Assembly (NCBI RefSeq): GCF_007565055.1
Contig: NC_044566.1
Span: 97,355,797-97,419,796, forward strand
Source of the DNA: Rhinopithecus roxellana
Taxonomy: Eukaryota; Chordata; Mammalia; Primates; Cercopithecidae
Length of the DNA: 64,000 nucleotides
Reading direction: 5' to 3'
The notes beneath the pieces were generated by a model, which ran no database searches, was not told the DNA's origin, and worked only from the letters and a program-made list of their open reading frames with translations. The position numbers were made by a program, and so were the translations under genes. Shown in pieces: positions 25,390 through 35,726 of the stretch (position 1 is its first letter; every line of letters begins with the position of its first letter).

Positions 25390-26550
25390 ATAGCAAAAAT
25401 AAATGGCACACTCCAAAGAAAATATACAAATGGCCAACAAGCATATGAAAAGATGCTCAACATCACTAATCATTAGGGAAATACAAATCAAAACCAAAAC
25501 CAGGTACCACCTTTAAGCCCATTAAGATGGCTACCATCAAAAAAAAAGAGAAAATCTAAAATGTTGACCAGCTGAGCACGGTAGCTCACACCTATAATCC
25601 CACCACTTTGGGAGGCTGAGGAGGGTGGATCACTTGAGGTCAGGAGTTCGAGACCAGCTTAGTCAACATGGTGAAAACCCTGTCTCCACTAAAAATAAAA
25701 ATAAATAAAAATAAAAAGCCAGGTGTGGTGGCACACACCTGTAATCGCAGCTACTCAGGAGGCTGAGGCAGGAGAATCACCTGAACCCAGGAGGTGGAGA
25801 TTGCAGTGAGCTCATATTGCACCACTGCACTCCAGCCTGGCCGACAGAGCAAGACTCTGTCTCAAAAAAAAAAAAAAAAAAAAGTGTTGATGAGGATGTG
25901 AAAGAATCAGAATTGTTATACACTGCTAGTAAAATTGTAAACTGGTGTAACCATGACAGAAACCAGTATGGAGGTTCCTCAAAAAATTAAAAAAGAACTA
26001 GCATATGATTTTGCAATCCCACTTCTAGGTAGAGATCCAAAAGAAGTGAAACCAGGGTCTCAAAGAGATATTTGCACACCCATATCCATAGCAACACCAT
26101 TCCAATAGCCAGAAGGCAGAAACAACACAAATGTTCATCAGTGGATGAATTAATAAACAAAATGTGGGATATCCATACAATGGAATACTATTCAGCCTTA
26201 AAAGAAAAAGAAATCCTGTCACACGCCACAACATGGATGAACCTGGAGGATACTATGCTAAGTGAAACATGCCAGGCACAATAAGACAAATAGTATATGA
26301 TTCCAATTATATGAGGATCTAGAATAGTCAAATGCACAGTGACAGAAAGCAGAATGGTAGTTCCCAAGGGTTAAGGGAGAGGTAAAAAGGAGCGGCTGTT
26401 TAATGGGTACAGAGATCAGATTAGAAAGATGAAAAAGTTCTGAAGATCTTTTTCACAGCAATGTGAGCATATTTAACTCTACTAAATTATATATGTAAAA
26501 ATGGTTAAGATGGTAAATTTTATATTGTATCTTTTACCAGAACTAAAAAC
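25390..26550 (+). mobile_element. old L1 3' end, interrupted by an Alu
   Basis: L1 ORF2 C-terminal text runs AAATGGCCAACAAGCATATG ... (Alu at 25570-25883) ... TGATGAGGATGTGAAAGAATC, with a frame at 26072-26284 reading ARRQKQHKCSSVDELINKMW, then a 3' end reaching TTTTACCAGAACTAAAAAC. Frames are broken. Confidence 0.88.
25570..25883 (+). mobile_element. Alu element (AluS-like)
   Basis: Dimer from AGCTGAGCACGGTAGCTCAC to a 19-base-plus poly(A). An AATAAA-repeat middle linker is present. Flanks ATGTTGA and GTGTTGA suggest an eroded target duplication. Confidence 0.92.
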
Positions 26551-26566
26551 AAAAAATAGAATAACT

Positions 26567-26867
26567 GGCCAGGCGCGGTGGCTCACGCCTGTAATACCAG
26601 CACTTTGGGAGGCCGAGGCAGGCGGATCACGAGGTCAGGAGTTCAAGACCAGGCTGGCCAACATGGTGAAATCCTGTCTCTACTAAAAATACAAAAATTA
26701 GCTGAGCATGGTGGCACAGTTCCTGTAATCCCAGCTACTCGGAAGGCTGAGGCAGGAGAATTGCTTGAACTGGGACCCGGAAAGCGGAAGTTGCAGTGAG
26801 CCGAGATCACGCCACTGCACCCCAACCTGGGCTACAGAGTGAGACTCCATCTCAAAAAAAAAAAAAA
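26567..26867 (+). mobile_element. Alu element with 16-base target duplication
   Basis: Full dimer GGCCAGGCGCGGTGG to poly(A), flanked by perfect copies of AAAAAATAGAATAACT at 26551-26566 and 26868-26883. It inserted at the 3' edge of the older L1. Confidence 0.95.
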
Positions 26868-26964
26868 AAAAAATAGAATAACTGCACAAAGCCAGACTCA
26901 AAGACAGGACTAATTCTAAATTCCCTACTCTCCACTATGACTTCATTGTATAATAAATAAATTA

Positions 26965-27065
26965 CCTTCATTCATTCAGCAAACATGAGTGCCAGCACAA
27001 GTACCAGGAATGCATCAGTTAATATAACAGCCACAAGTCTCTGCCCTCACATCGCTAAAGTTCTA
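26965..27065 (-). mobile_element. L2/MIR-class 3' end remnant
   Basis: TTCATTCATTCAGCAAACATGAGTGCC ... AAGTCTCTGCCCTCAC follows the antisense consensus of an L2 3' end. Weak similarity. Confidence 0.5.
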
Positions 27066-27707
27066 GCAAAATATAACTGATCATTTCCTAAGGACACCTG
27101 TGTTACCCCTATATTCAAAGGAATTTGCCAATATTTTAGTATTGCTTCAATGTCAGTTTCTTCCTCTCAAAAGCTATTAAAACGGAGACATGCAGAGATC
27201 TGAAGAATTTCCCTTGATTTTTCAAGATCTCAGAGGCATCCTCAAATAACAGTCTTACTTTACTTGCTTTCTATTGAGTGATATCCCGATATGTTTCCTG
27301 ATAATTCTAAGCCCCAAATTAATAAATGTCCATGTTCCATTATTCACTAACCTACACCTATTCATTCTTTATTATGTACCTGCCATCATTTTTAATTGCT
27401 TATTTTAAAAAGGTAAAACCAGGAAGAAGAATATGAAAAGCATATTTCTAACTCAAGTAAACTGCAGACATACTGTTACTTAGCCTAGTTAAGTGAGATT
27501 ATTATTTATTGACATCATTTACTAAACCCCTGATTCCAATCCAAACAAGTCAGGTAATACTTGTCAGTTTCAGTTATACAGGCTCTTTTCCTTTCTTTCT
27601 TTTGCAAATTTAGAGAGCTGGCAACCATTCTCTCTCTCTCTTTAATAAATTCCTATACAAAAGAAGTTTTTCAAGGAAACAACAGGCTTCAAAGACAGAT
27701 CAACTGG

Positions 27708-27988
27708 GCAGGGCCAATTGATCCGAGCACTTTGGGAGGCCAAGGCAGGCAGATCACTTGAGGTCAGGAGTTCGGGAACAGCCTGGCCAATATGGTGAAA
27801 CCCCATCACTACTGAAAGTACAAAAATTAGCCAGGCGAGGTGGTGCACACCTGTAATCCCAGCTACTTGGGAGGCTAAGGCAGAAGAACTGGTTGCAATT
27901 AGGAGGTGGAGGTTGCAGTGAGCCAAGATCGCACCATTGCACTCCAGCCTGGGTAAGAGACCAAGACTCCATTTCCAAAAAAAAAAAA
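27708..27988 (+). mobile_element. Alu element (AluS-like, left end degraded)
   Basis: From GGGCCAATTGATCCGAGCACTTTGGG to poly(A), with the first 45 bases shortened. AGATCAA occurs at both flanks as a likely target duplication. Confidence 0.9.
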
Positions 27989-28136
27989 GAAACCAGATCA
28001 ATTATATCATATTAGCACTAAGCATCTTTTTCTTCCAGAATTAAGCCATCAGGTTTCCCCAAAAAGCAAGTCAGTTTAACATTCAAGTTCCAAAAGCATC
28101 TTTCAAATTATATTTAGCATTCTACAAGATTTAGCC

Positions 28137-28158
28137 TTTTTTTTTTTTTTTTTTTTAA
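28137..28158. repeat. poly(T) tract
   Basis: A run of about 20 T. On the minus strand it would be a poly(A) following GAGCTTAGCTGTT. No parental gene recognised for the sequence before it. Confidence 0.85.
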
Positions 28159-28995
28159 CAGCTAAGCTCTTTATATTCTTCTGTAGCTTCTCTAATTTCG
28201 CAGTGAGAGCTAAGGGTTTACATACAGATGACAAAAGTATCTTTGATAAAGAGTTCCAAAAACTAACTGGAATGCAAAATCCTAGAGTAAAACCATCTCA
28301 CCAAGTAGACACGGTAGCTCAAAAGGAAAGAGAATGAGTATGCTAAAGGGATTTTCTATGTGGACTACATGCCTTATTGAAGCATGCTTATGAATATTAA
28401 AACATCATTTTGACTGCATTCATTTCAAGCCTCATTCAGAGACCTCAAGGTCTGAATCCCCCACAAGATGTCACACGAATAGTAGTGTCCAGGTTGTTAC
28501 CATTGCCTGGAAACTGGGAACTTGCTTAGGAGCAAGATTCTTTTCTAATTGAGGAAAGCAGGGAAAAAGAGATTGACCAGTTTTGCCTTAAAAAGAGTAT
28601 CACAAACCAAATTTTACCATTCAAACCCTTCATTTAACTATAAGAGAAAATTACTGTTTTTGATTTAAAATGCTTTACCTGAATTTGAAACAAAATATTT
28701 GCAATAAGGGCTTATAAGGCTATTTTTTTTTAAAACTGTCTCATTTAAATGTTCATAACTTAGTGTCACATGAAAAAAGGTATAAAACTATATATATATC
28801 CATGTATATATGGATTCTATTTTTCAAAAACTCTATATTATTGTATACGCCACAGGACACTGCTTTTATCCAAGGTCCTCACAACATCTAGCAGGAATCT
28901 CTTGTTACTTCATTCGGCTTGAACAAAATAGGGCAGCAGCTGTCCTATTTTACTAAACAGCTTGGGGTCACAGAGGATCATTTTATATTAGGGAT

Positions 28996-29082
28996 ATATG
29001 ACATATATGTATGCTTTCTGTATATATATTTCATACACACCGAGTATGTGTGTATATATATGTGTGTGTGTATATATAGAAA
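28996..29082. repeat. TA/TG-rich microsatellite
   Basis: Mixed TATATG, TGTGTG and TATATA runs. The small open frames on both strands here (for example 28919-29119) are repeat translations. Confidence 0.85.
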
Positions 29083-29489
29083 GACAGAGAGAGAATATGT
29101 ATATGTGCATAAAATATAGAGTAATATATGTGCATAGACGAAAGTTGGAAAAGATAAATGCAAAATGAACAGTGATAACCTCTGGATGACATGAGAACTA
29201 CAATTTAAATTTTCTATTTTTTTTTTTTCCTAACTTTCTACAAAAAAAAGCTAAAATATTTATTTTTCTATTGTACTGAACTGGTTTCAATGGCAGAACT
29301 CTTTCCTCACATGGTATACCTTTCAGGTTCCAGTATGGAAGAGTAATTTTCAAGTTCTCTGCCATTTTTCTAAATCGTCAACATTTCCAGGTACTCTGGT
29401 AAACTTGTTTTAAGGAAAAGGAAGCTTAAAATGTGATAATTTCATAATCAACACTTCGGTACTGCAAATCAAATTCCTTAAAGATTTAC

Positions 29490-29610
29490 CTTCATCATAC
29501 ATTTCCTCTATCAAATAGGCCTCTGCTCGATCTTTCAGGGCATTCACATTGTCAGGTTCCATCTGTAAAACTTCAGAACAAACCCTAATAGCTTCAACAG
29601 GCTTCTCGTC
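29490..29610 (-). CDS. DNAJC3: DNAJC3 exon 9 (TPR repeats 8-9)
   Basis: Acceptor CCTTTTAG, donor GATGAAG|GTAAAT, phase 0 to phase 1, 40 full codons: DEKPVEAIRVCSEVLQ ... NVNALKDRAEAYLIEE ... MYDE plus G. It covers the C-terminal TPR subdomain. C329 is present; in the published TPR structure as I recall it, it forms a disulfide with C313 of exon 8. No amino-acid difference from the remembered human protein. Confidence 0.98.
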
Positions 29611-29694
29611 CTAAAAGGAAATGTGAGAAAGGGATTTATGGTTGGTATTCCACATGATGAGTTTTCACATTTCTGGGAACAAGTCAACTGTTAC
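29611..29694 (-). other. DNAJC3: DNAJC3 intron 8 (only 84 bases)
   Basis: A complete GT...AG intron of 84 bases (donor TCTAAG|GTAACAG, acceptor CCTTTTAG). Both flanking exons are firmly placed by reading frame. It is near the lower limit of usual mammalian intron length and contrasts with its 20-kb neighbour, so exons 8 and 9 are probably recognised together by intron definition. Confidence 0.96.
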
Positions 29695-29800
29695 CTTAGA
29701 AAAGCAATGGCAAATCCTCTCCTTTGAACGAATTGTATATTCAGCAATGCTTGGCTCTGTTTTCATGACAGATTCATATTTGCTGGTAGCATCTGTGTAT
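29695..29800 (-). CDS. DNAJC3: DNAJC3 exon 8 (TPR 7)
   Basis: Starts after TTTCTTAG with A (completing R283), then YTDATSKYESVMKTEP ... YTIRSKERICHCFSK, 35 full codons ending in phase 0 at GTAACAG. Residue 306 is I (codon ATT) where the remembered human protein has V. C313 and C315 are retained. Confidence 0.98.
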
Positions 29801-30040
29801 CTAAGAAATGAGCAAATCATGATAAGAAACGATGACATTCGATTTCCAGAGCTGTAGAAAGGCTCCTCCCCTCTTCACCATGTGTTGCTTAATCAATCCA
29901 ATTGGATGAGGCCACAGCTTCCGACTTGGTTTTTCCCTTATTAATCTAGAGGCCCATAGAAGGTACACTCCATAATTAAGAGTTAGGAAATAAAAACATA
30001 TGACCATAGGAGATGCAGATGGACAGAACAAAGCACACCT

Positions 30041-30096
30041 GAAGAATTTCCTTACAGAAACCAGAAGAATTTCCTTACAGAAGAATTTCCTTACAG
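30041..30096. repeat. three near-tandem copies of GAAGAATTTCCTTACAG
   Basis: Identical 17-mers at 30041-30057, 30064-30080 and 30080-30096; the last two share their boundary G. On the minus strand each copy contains CTGTAAGGAAATTC with a GTAAGG donor-like core. Confidence 0.95.
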
Positions 30097-30547
30097 AAAC
30101 AAGCTCAGCATTCCGAACCTGAGTAAAACACCCTGTTGAAGTCTGACTTACACTGAGCACATTGAACAATACAGAGGTCAAGTTTTATTTCTTGGTCAGT
30201 AAACACTTCCATGAAAATAACAGAACCCATTACATGCCATTTTATATAATTAATGTCAGTATTCACAACAAAGTACAATGTAGTTCATACAGAAGGTACC
30301 TGATTAAATTCCCAACTGTATAAGCTTTCTAAGAATAAAAGCTATTTCCGCATTTTCTTTAAACCAGTAAAAAGTACTAATCCTGTTATATATTCTCAGT
30401 TATTTTCCTCAACAATAGTAAATTAAAAAATATGTTTCTATGCCATGGTGGCACATTATTCCCAAAGTGCTACAATCTTCATATGTAAATATGCTGATGT
30501 ATTAAAACACAGGCTTAACTAAAACATTTAAAATAAAAGCCAGCTTC

Positions 30548-30848
30548 TCTATCATCCTCAACAAACTAACACAGGAACAGAAAACCAAACACTGCATATT
30601 CTCACTCATAAGTGGGAGGTGAACAATGAGAACGCATGGACGCAGGGAGGGGAATATCACACAGGGGGCCTGTGCGGGGCAGGCAGCAAGGGGAGGGAGA
30701 GCATCAGGACAAATAGCTAATGAATGCGGGGCTTAATACCTAGGTAATGGGTTGATAGGTGCAGCAAACCACCTTGGCACACGTTTACCTATGTAACAAA
30801 CCTCCACGTTCTGCACATACATCCTGGAACTTAAAGTAAAAGAAAAAA
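30548..30848 (+). mobile_element. short 5'-truncated L1PA insertion with target duplication
   Basis: Only the last 300 bases of L1: AACACAGGAACAGAAAACCAAACAC through AACAAACCTCCACGTTCTGCAC and an A-rich tail. AAAGCCAGCTTCT on both sides (about 30535-30547 and 30854-30866) is a perfect target duplication. Low divergence indicates recent insertion. Confidence 0.93.
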
Positions 30849-31199
30849 GCAAAAAAGCCAGCTTCTGGGAAAGTAGAATAGATGTATTTTTCCCAATTCC
30901 TCCAGCTAAGCACAACTAAAAACCCTAGAAATTAAATGTATATTTTTTAAAATAGAAAACTTTCAAAGGAGGAGAGAAGACAGACTAGCTAGTGACTCAG
31001 GACGTGAGGAAAAATATGTTAAGAAGCTCCCTGGGTTCCTTTTTTCATTTCATATACCCCAGACTTGGAGCTGAAGATTCCAGCAATGCAGAAATGCCAA
31101 TAGGCCAACAGGTACAGAACGACGACAACAAAAACCTGCAGAAGTCTGCTCTCTCTAGCCAGAGGACCTGAAAAGGGCAGACTTGCAAACAGAAAACTT

Positions 31200-31434
31200 T
31201 TTTTTTTTTTTTTTGAGACGAAGTTTTGCTCTTGTTGCCTAGGCTGGAGCGCAATGGTGCAATCTCGGGTCACCACAACCTCCGCTTCCTGGGTTCAAGT
31301 GATTCTCCCACCTCAGTCTCTGCAGTAGCTGGGATTACAGGCATGCACCACCATGCCCAGCTAATTTTGTATTTTTAGTAGAGACAGGGTTTCTCTGTGT
31401 TAGTCAGGCTGGTCTCGAACTCCCAACCTCAGGT
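31200..31434 (-). mobile_element. Alu element, truncated
   Basis: Reverse-strand Alu from poly(T) through TTTTTAGTAGAGACAGGG to CTCCCAACCTCAGGTC, cut off abruptly where L1 sequence resumes. The last 50 or so bases (Alu 5' end) are missing. Confidence 0.92.
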
Positions 31435-31435
31435 C

Positions 31436-32010
31436 CTTCAATGGATAAATGGTTAAACAAAGTGCAGTAAATCCACACCGTGGAAACCACTCAACAGTAA
31501 ACGAGGAATTATTGATACAATATAGATAAATCTCCAGAGAATTCGAATGAGGGGGAAAAAAGCCCATGCTGCCAGCTGTGGTAGCATGCGTCTGAAGTCC
31601 CAGCTACTCAGGAGGCTGAAGCAGAAGGATCACTGGAGGCCAAGAGTTCAAGCTGCAATGTACTATGACTGCACCTGTGAACAGGTGGGCAACATAGTGA
31701 GATTGTCTCAAAAGAAAAAAAAAAAAAAGCCAATCCCAAAAGTTTATACATTGTATGATTCTATTTATGTAACATTCTTAAAATGACAAAATTCTAGAAG
31801 TGACTAGATTAGCTAAGGAAGGCATAGGAACAACAGGGAAGTAGGTGTGGCTATAAGGGCAACACCAGGGGTCCTTGTTGGGATGGAATTATTCTGTATC
31901 TTGACTGCACCCACATCAATATCCCCATTGTGACAAGGTACTATGGTTTTTCAAGGCGTTATAGTTTGCAAGATGTTGGGGGAAAACTGAGTAAAGCATT
32001 CTCATGATGG
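31436..32010 (+). mobile_element. old L1 3' segment with embedded Alu monomer
   Basis: CTTCAATGGATAAATGGTTAAAC ... AGAATTCGAATGAGG, then the Alu arm at 31565-31729, then TACATTGTATGATTCTATTTATG ... GGTACTATGG, following the L1M 3'-end order. Confidence 0.75.
31565..31729 (+). mobile_element. Alu monomer fragment
   Basis: CATGCTGCCAGCTGTGGTAGC through CCCAGCTACTCAGGAGGCTG to an A-rich tail. Diverged free-arm type. Confidence 0.8.
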
Positions 32011-32149
32011 TAACTTACAAAGCTACTAAAAGTAGAGGAATTAGAGCCTATTTTCTATTAGGCAGTTTTGTCTGCAGTGCCCTGTACTCTTTTCAGGCCT
32101 CCTGCCCAGCCTACAAACCCTCTACAAATAACACTCACACAGACACAGT

Positions 32150-32462
32150 TTCTTACTTCTGCCCACTCTTACTTACTCTTTAGGATTAGGATTTAAATAT
32201 CTATGGTCTTCTCTAAAAAAAGCTTCTCTTTTACTCCTTGCCTTCACCATCCTGGTTTGGAGTAAATACTCCTCTTTGGTACTCTAATTATCCTATGCAT
32301 ATTCTATCACTTTGGTATCATACTGTCTTTTAATAATCTGTTCATATATGTGTCTCCCACGCAATGCTATAAACTTCTTAAGAACACAAACTACCATCAG
32401 GTTCATTTCTGCGCCCTCAGGACATAGCTCAGTGCCTGATATAGGAGATAATAAATATTTGG
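32150..32462 (+). mobile_element. L2 (LINE2) 3' end remnant
   Basis: TGTCTCCCACGCAATGCTATAAAC, CACAAACTACCATCAGG and CTCAGTGCCTGATATAGG ... ATAATAAATATTTGG follow the L2 consensus end closely. Confidence 0.75.
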
Positions 32463-32687
32463 TATAATACAAGTAAGTCTGCTGGTAAGAATACTACACA
32501 GTTACTATGATTTATATTCTTCCCTATTCCAAAAATGTCCAGTTCTGGTAGTTTTGCTAAGGCCCAGGGCTGTCTAGAATACCCCACCCTCAATGGCTGA
32601 GAAGTAAAAGCAGTTCTGTAATTCATTTGTGCCCACAGTCTAACATATAAGGAATGGCTGGACAGCTGGAACAACCCGTATTCTCAC

Positions 32688-32807
32688 CTGCCGTCTCTGA
32701 TGAGCTCTTCAGCTGACTCAATCAGCTTATTAAGTTTCTTTACTTGTTTATAGTGTGCAAAACACCTTTTATGATCCTGGTCAAGTTTAAGACATTCCCG
32801 AACTTCA
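32688..32807 (-). CDS. DNAJC3: DNAJC3 exon 7 (TPR 6-7)
   Basis: Acceptor ATGAACAG, donor GGCAG|GTGAG, 39 full codons. T completes S243, then EVRECLKLDQDHKRCFAHYK ... LNKLIESAEELIRDG and AG of R283. It carries C248 and C258, reported as a disulfide pair in the TPR domain of this family, and both are intact. No difference from the remembered human sequence. Confidence 0.98.
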
Positions 32808-33278
32808 CTGTTCATGTATTTAAAAAAAGGAAAATACTCCATGTCAAAACAATCAATGAGTAGTTTTCCACGCTAAATACAGAAATCACAATAAAAATAT
32901 TTTTTGTTTGCAACAACTAAACAAAAACATACTGAGACTTATAATTTACTATACACATTTATATATGGCATTGTACCATGCATACATTTGTTAATTCAAA
33001 TTAAAATGACTTACTACCATTACATAGTAAACACTCAATTTTGTTTCTAGAAATATAAGAGCCTTCCTGTTTATTTTAATAAGCAGCTTCATGAAAACAA
33101 ACTATGTGGAATTAAAGTAACATGAGAATAACACAAAATATATAAATGGATATACAATATAAAAACAGCCTTAACCACCATCATCTTATTAATTTAATAT
33201 TAAAATGTTAAAACAAGATGAGGTTATCTTACTGCCAACAATTAAAGAAGATCAGACATGTGTGTCACTAGGACTGAC
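32808..33278 (-). other. DNAJC3: DNAJC3 intron 6 (471 bases)
   Basis: AT-rich GT...AG intron (donor CTCAG|GTCAG, acceptor ATGAACAG). No repeat or RNA gene recognised. Confidence 0.94.
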
Positions 33279-33460
33279 CTGAGGGATAGTTCGTGGTCTC
33301 CTAGCTGGTAGTACAGTGTGCTTATTTTATAAAACGCCTCAGTATTATCATTCTTCAACTTTGATGCAGCTTTTAAGTCACTTATAGCTTTCCTAGGTTC
33401 TCCTTCTTTTATAAAACATTCAGCTCGAAGTTCCCGTAGTTCTGCATCCCAAACACAAAC
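33279..33460 (-). CDS. DNAJC3: DNAJC3 exon 6 (TPR 5-6)
   Basis: Acceptor GTTCCTCAAG, donor CTCAG|GTCAG, phase 0 to phase 2. 60 full codons, VCVWDAELRELRAECF ... KAISDLKAASKLKND ... TLYYQLGDHELSL, plus AG of S243. It covers the middle TPR subdomain. The open frame at 33242-33472 is this exon plus a few intronic codons at each side. No amino-acid difference from the remembered human protein. Confidence 0.98.
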
Positions 33461-33934
33461 CTTGAGGAACAAAAGAACTAGACTTTAAGGAAGAAAAAAG
33501 TATGCACATTCACTGTTGCATTCCACGTATTTTTTATCTACGTATTTATCAACATAAAACATTCTCAATTAATGTGATGACTTATAGACTGCAAATATTA
33601 TTTTAAAATCTGATACAATTTAAATGTGACAAAACTGATGTGACAAAATAGTTTCTCCAAAACTGTTGTAAATGAATTCCAATGGGGGACGGGATATATA
33701 TAATAACAAGGCCCTTTTCTTACCTCCTTCGATTCTATAATTCTAAGACACTGAAAATAAGAAAACATAGCATTTACTATTGGAGGGTTGTTCCTAGTGA
33801 AGCATATTTGAAGAGAATATTCTGTTACCAGATTTTTATACTTAATCAACAATTCTAATTTGTAGTCAAAAAATAAAATCTAGGTTCTAAATTGGCAAAC
33901 TACTTTTTTCTGCTAATAACCACATTAAATTCTT

Positions 33935-34185
33935 AGCTGGGCACAGTGGCTCATGCCTATAATTCCAGACCAGCTTAGGCAGCATAGCAAGATCTCATCT
34001 CCACAAAAAATTTAAAATTATTAACTGGGTGCAGTGGAACACACTGGTGGTCCCAGCTACTCAGGAGGCTGAGGTGGGAGGATCACTTGAGCCCAGGAGG
34101 TTGAGGTTACAGTGAGCTATAATCGTACCACTGCACTCCAGTCTAGGTAACAGAGAGAGAGAGACCAAGTCTCTAAACAAAAAAA
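33935..34185 (+). mobile_element. Alu element (AluJ-like, left arm deleted)
   Basis: AGCTGGGCACAGTGGCTCATGCC jumps to CCAGACCAGCTTAGGCAGC, losing the GCACTTTGGGAGG part of the left arm. The right arm is complete to TCTCTAAACAAAAAAA. Confidence 0.88.
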
Positions 34186-34253
34186 TGTTTTAAGAAATTA
34201 TCTTCTGTAAACTGTCACCTCCTTAAAAGTAAATCCTCATATCAAGAAAAAAA

Positions 34254-34260
34254 ATAAATA

Positions 34261-34315
<55 letters not shown>

Positions 34316-34343
34316 GAAAGAAAGAAAGAGAAAAGAAAAAAAT
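34254..34343. repeat. (GAAA)n microsatellite
   Basis: About 16 GAAA units with minor interruptions, preceded by AAATAAAT. It is (TTTC)n in the pre-mRNA, a long pyrimidine tract. Confidence 0.95.
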
Positions 34344-34934
34344 ACCGTGAGAAAGCAGGAGGTTGAGGCTTCACCATCCCTATTTTATCAAAAAGGTCAA
34401 AGGGTTTAGTAAACACAATAGTATTCTTCAAATCATAAACCCAAGAGCTCATCAATAAGGCTGGTGGAAGTATCTTTGCATATTTCTTAGAGCTGTTCTC
34501 AACTCGTATTGACTTTTCACATATATGAAAATATCAAAATCAACATTATACATAAATATCATGAACAATGAGCTAAGTCAAAATGGTCTATGGGAAAGTA
34601 AAAATGTAAACTATATTTCCTTTAAAAAGCGTGAACAAAATAACCCAGTAAAACATGAATTCTACTGGACCATATCACAATATCTTCCGTAAAATTATCA
34701 ACAAAATGTCCATTCTACATATATCATAAGTTTAGAGACAAAATTAAATGAAACTGTATATCAAAATACTGTAAAAATCTTAAATAAATGTGAATTACGA
34801 CTGCTTCCATTTGAATATTTCAGTAGACTTCCTTCGGAAATCAGTTGTCATTAAATCCTTCAGAGGCAAGGAAACCTAGACTTAGGTTTCCCTAGCTAGA
34901 ACTCTCTGGATTCTATCAACCATTATTATTATTC

Positions 34935-35171
34935 TTTTTTTTTTTTTTTTTTTTTGGCATGATCTCGGCTCACTGCAACCTCCGCTTCTCAGCGCCTCAG
35001 CTGGGATCACAAGCATGCATGCACCACCACACCATTTTTTTTTTTTTCTTTTTAAGACACAGGGTTTTGCCATGTTGGCCAGGCTGGTCTCAAACTCCTG
35101 GCCTCAAGTGATCCACCCACCTTGACCTCCCAAAGTGCTGGGATTACAGGCATAAGCCACCGTACTCAGTC
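34935..35171 (-). mobile_element. Alu element (AluJ-like, internally deleted)
   Basis: Poly(T), GCATGATCTCGGCTCACTGC, a second internal T-run, CATGTTGGCCAGGCTGGTC, ending ATAAGCCACCGTACTCAGTC. The first monomer is shortened. Confidence 0.88.
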
Positions 35172-35315
35172 AATTATTAATATTTTTAGAGGCAGGGTCC
35201 CATTCTGTTGCCCAGGCTGGGGGACAGTGGAGCGATCACAGCTCACTGCAGCCACGAATTCCTGGGCTCAAGTGATCCTCCAACCTCAGTTCCCAAGTAG
35301 CTAGGACTACAGGCA
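35172..35315 (-). mobile_element. Alu left-arm monomer (FLAM-like)
   Basis: ATTTTTAGAGGCAGGGTCCC ... GTAGCTAGGACTACAGGCAC, a single arm directly abutting the preceding Alu. Confidence 0.8.
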
Positions 35316-35726
35316 CATACTATCAACTCTTTATCTGCCTTATTTTCTAGAAATTTTTCTCTAAACATTCCTCTTTCCTCCCGAACATCATTTTTCCTTT
35401 TATTCCAACCATCTCTTTCATCTTTTATCCCATTATCTAACCGCTAGTTTTCTTCCCAAAAAAATACAAAATCAACTAAAATAGCAACGCAAGCAATATA
35501 TAAACATATTTAACTCTCATGCCACAGCACATTCAGTACATTTACTGAAAACTTCAGTCCAAATTTTGTTTTATATAAACATTATTTTATACTTAAGAGC
35601 TAAAAGCCCAAGGACCAACCTGATTTTCTCCTGTCTAGGTTTTTGTGATATGTGACATGTCAAAGTATATAAATGTGCCTTACAATAAGTGTTAGGCTGG
35701 TCAACTGCAGTATCTAAGAAACTTAC

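Larger units (their letters stand above)
9271..29489 (-). other. DNAJC3: DNAJC3 intron 9 (20.2 kb)
   Basis: A GT...AG intron (donor GATGAAG|GTAAAT, acceptor TTTTGACAG). Its repeats are listed separately. Stretches where I see no recognisable element are 9753-10229, 11495-12100, 13360-16195, 17300-18587, 22300-24480, 24805-25006, 27066-27700 and most of 27990-29489. Two LTR-like areas at about 10620-10980 and 11190-11490 are uncertain. No host gene or structural RNA was found. Confidence 0.93.
29801..32687 (-). other. DNAJC3: DNAJC3 intron 7
   Basis: 2.9-kb GT...AG intron (donor GGCAG|GTGAGAAT, acceptor TTTCTTAG). Holds a 17-base triplication (30041-30096), a young L1 tail, two Alu pieces in opposite orientation, an L1 segment and an L2 fossil. 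I see nothing in 30100-30540 or 30860-31190. Confidence 0.93.
33461..35726 (-). other. DNAJC3: DNAJC3 intron 5
   Basis: GT...AG intron (donor TTAGAG|GTAAGT, acceptor CCTCAAG). Contains one Alu on the plus strand, a (GAAA)n tract and two Alu pieces on the minus strand. I recognise nothing in 33461-33930, 34345-34930 or 35320-35726. Confidence 0.93.
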
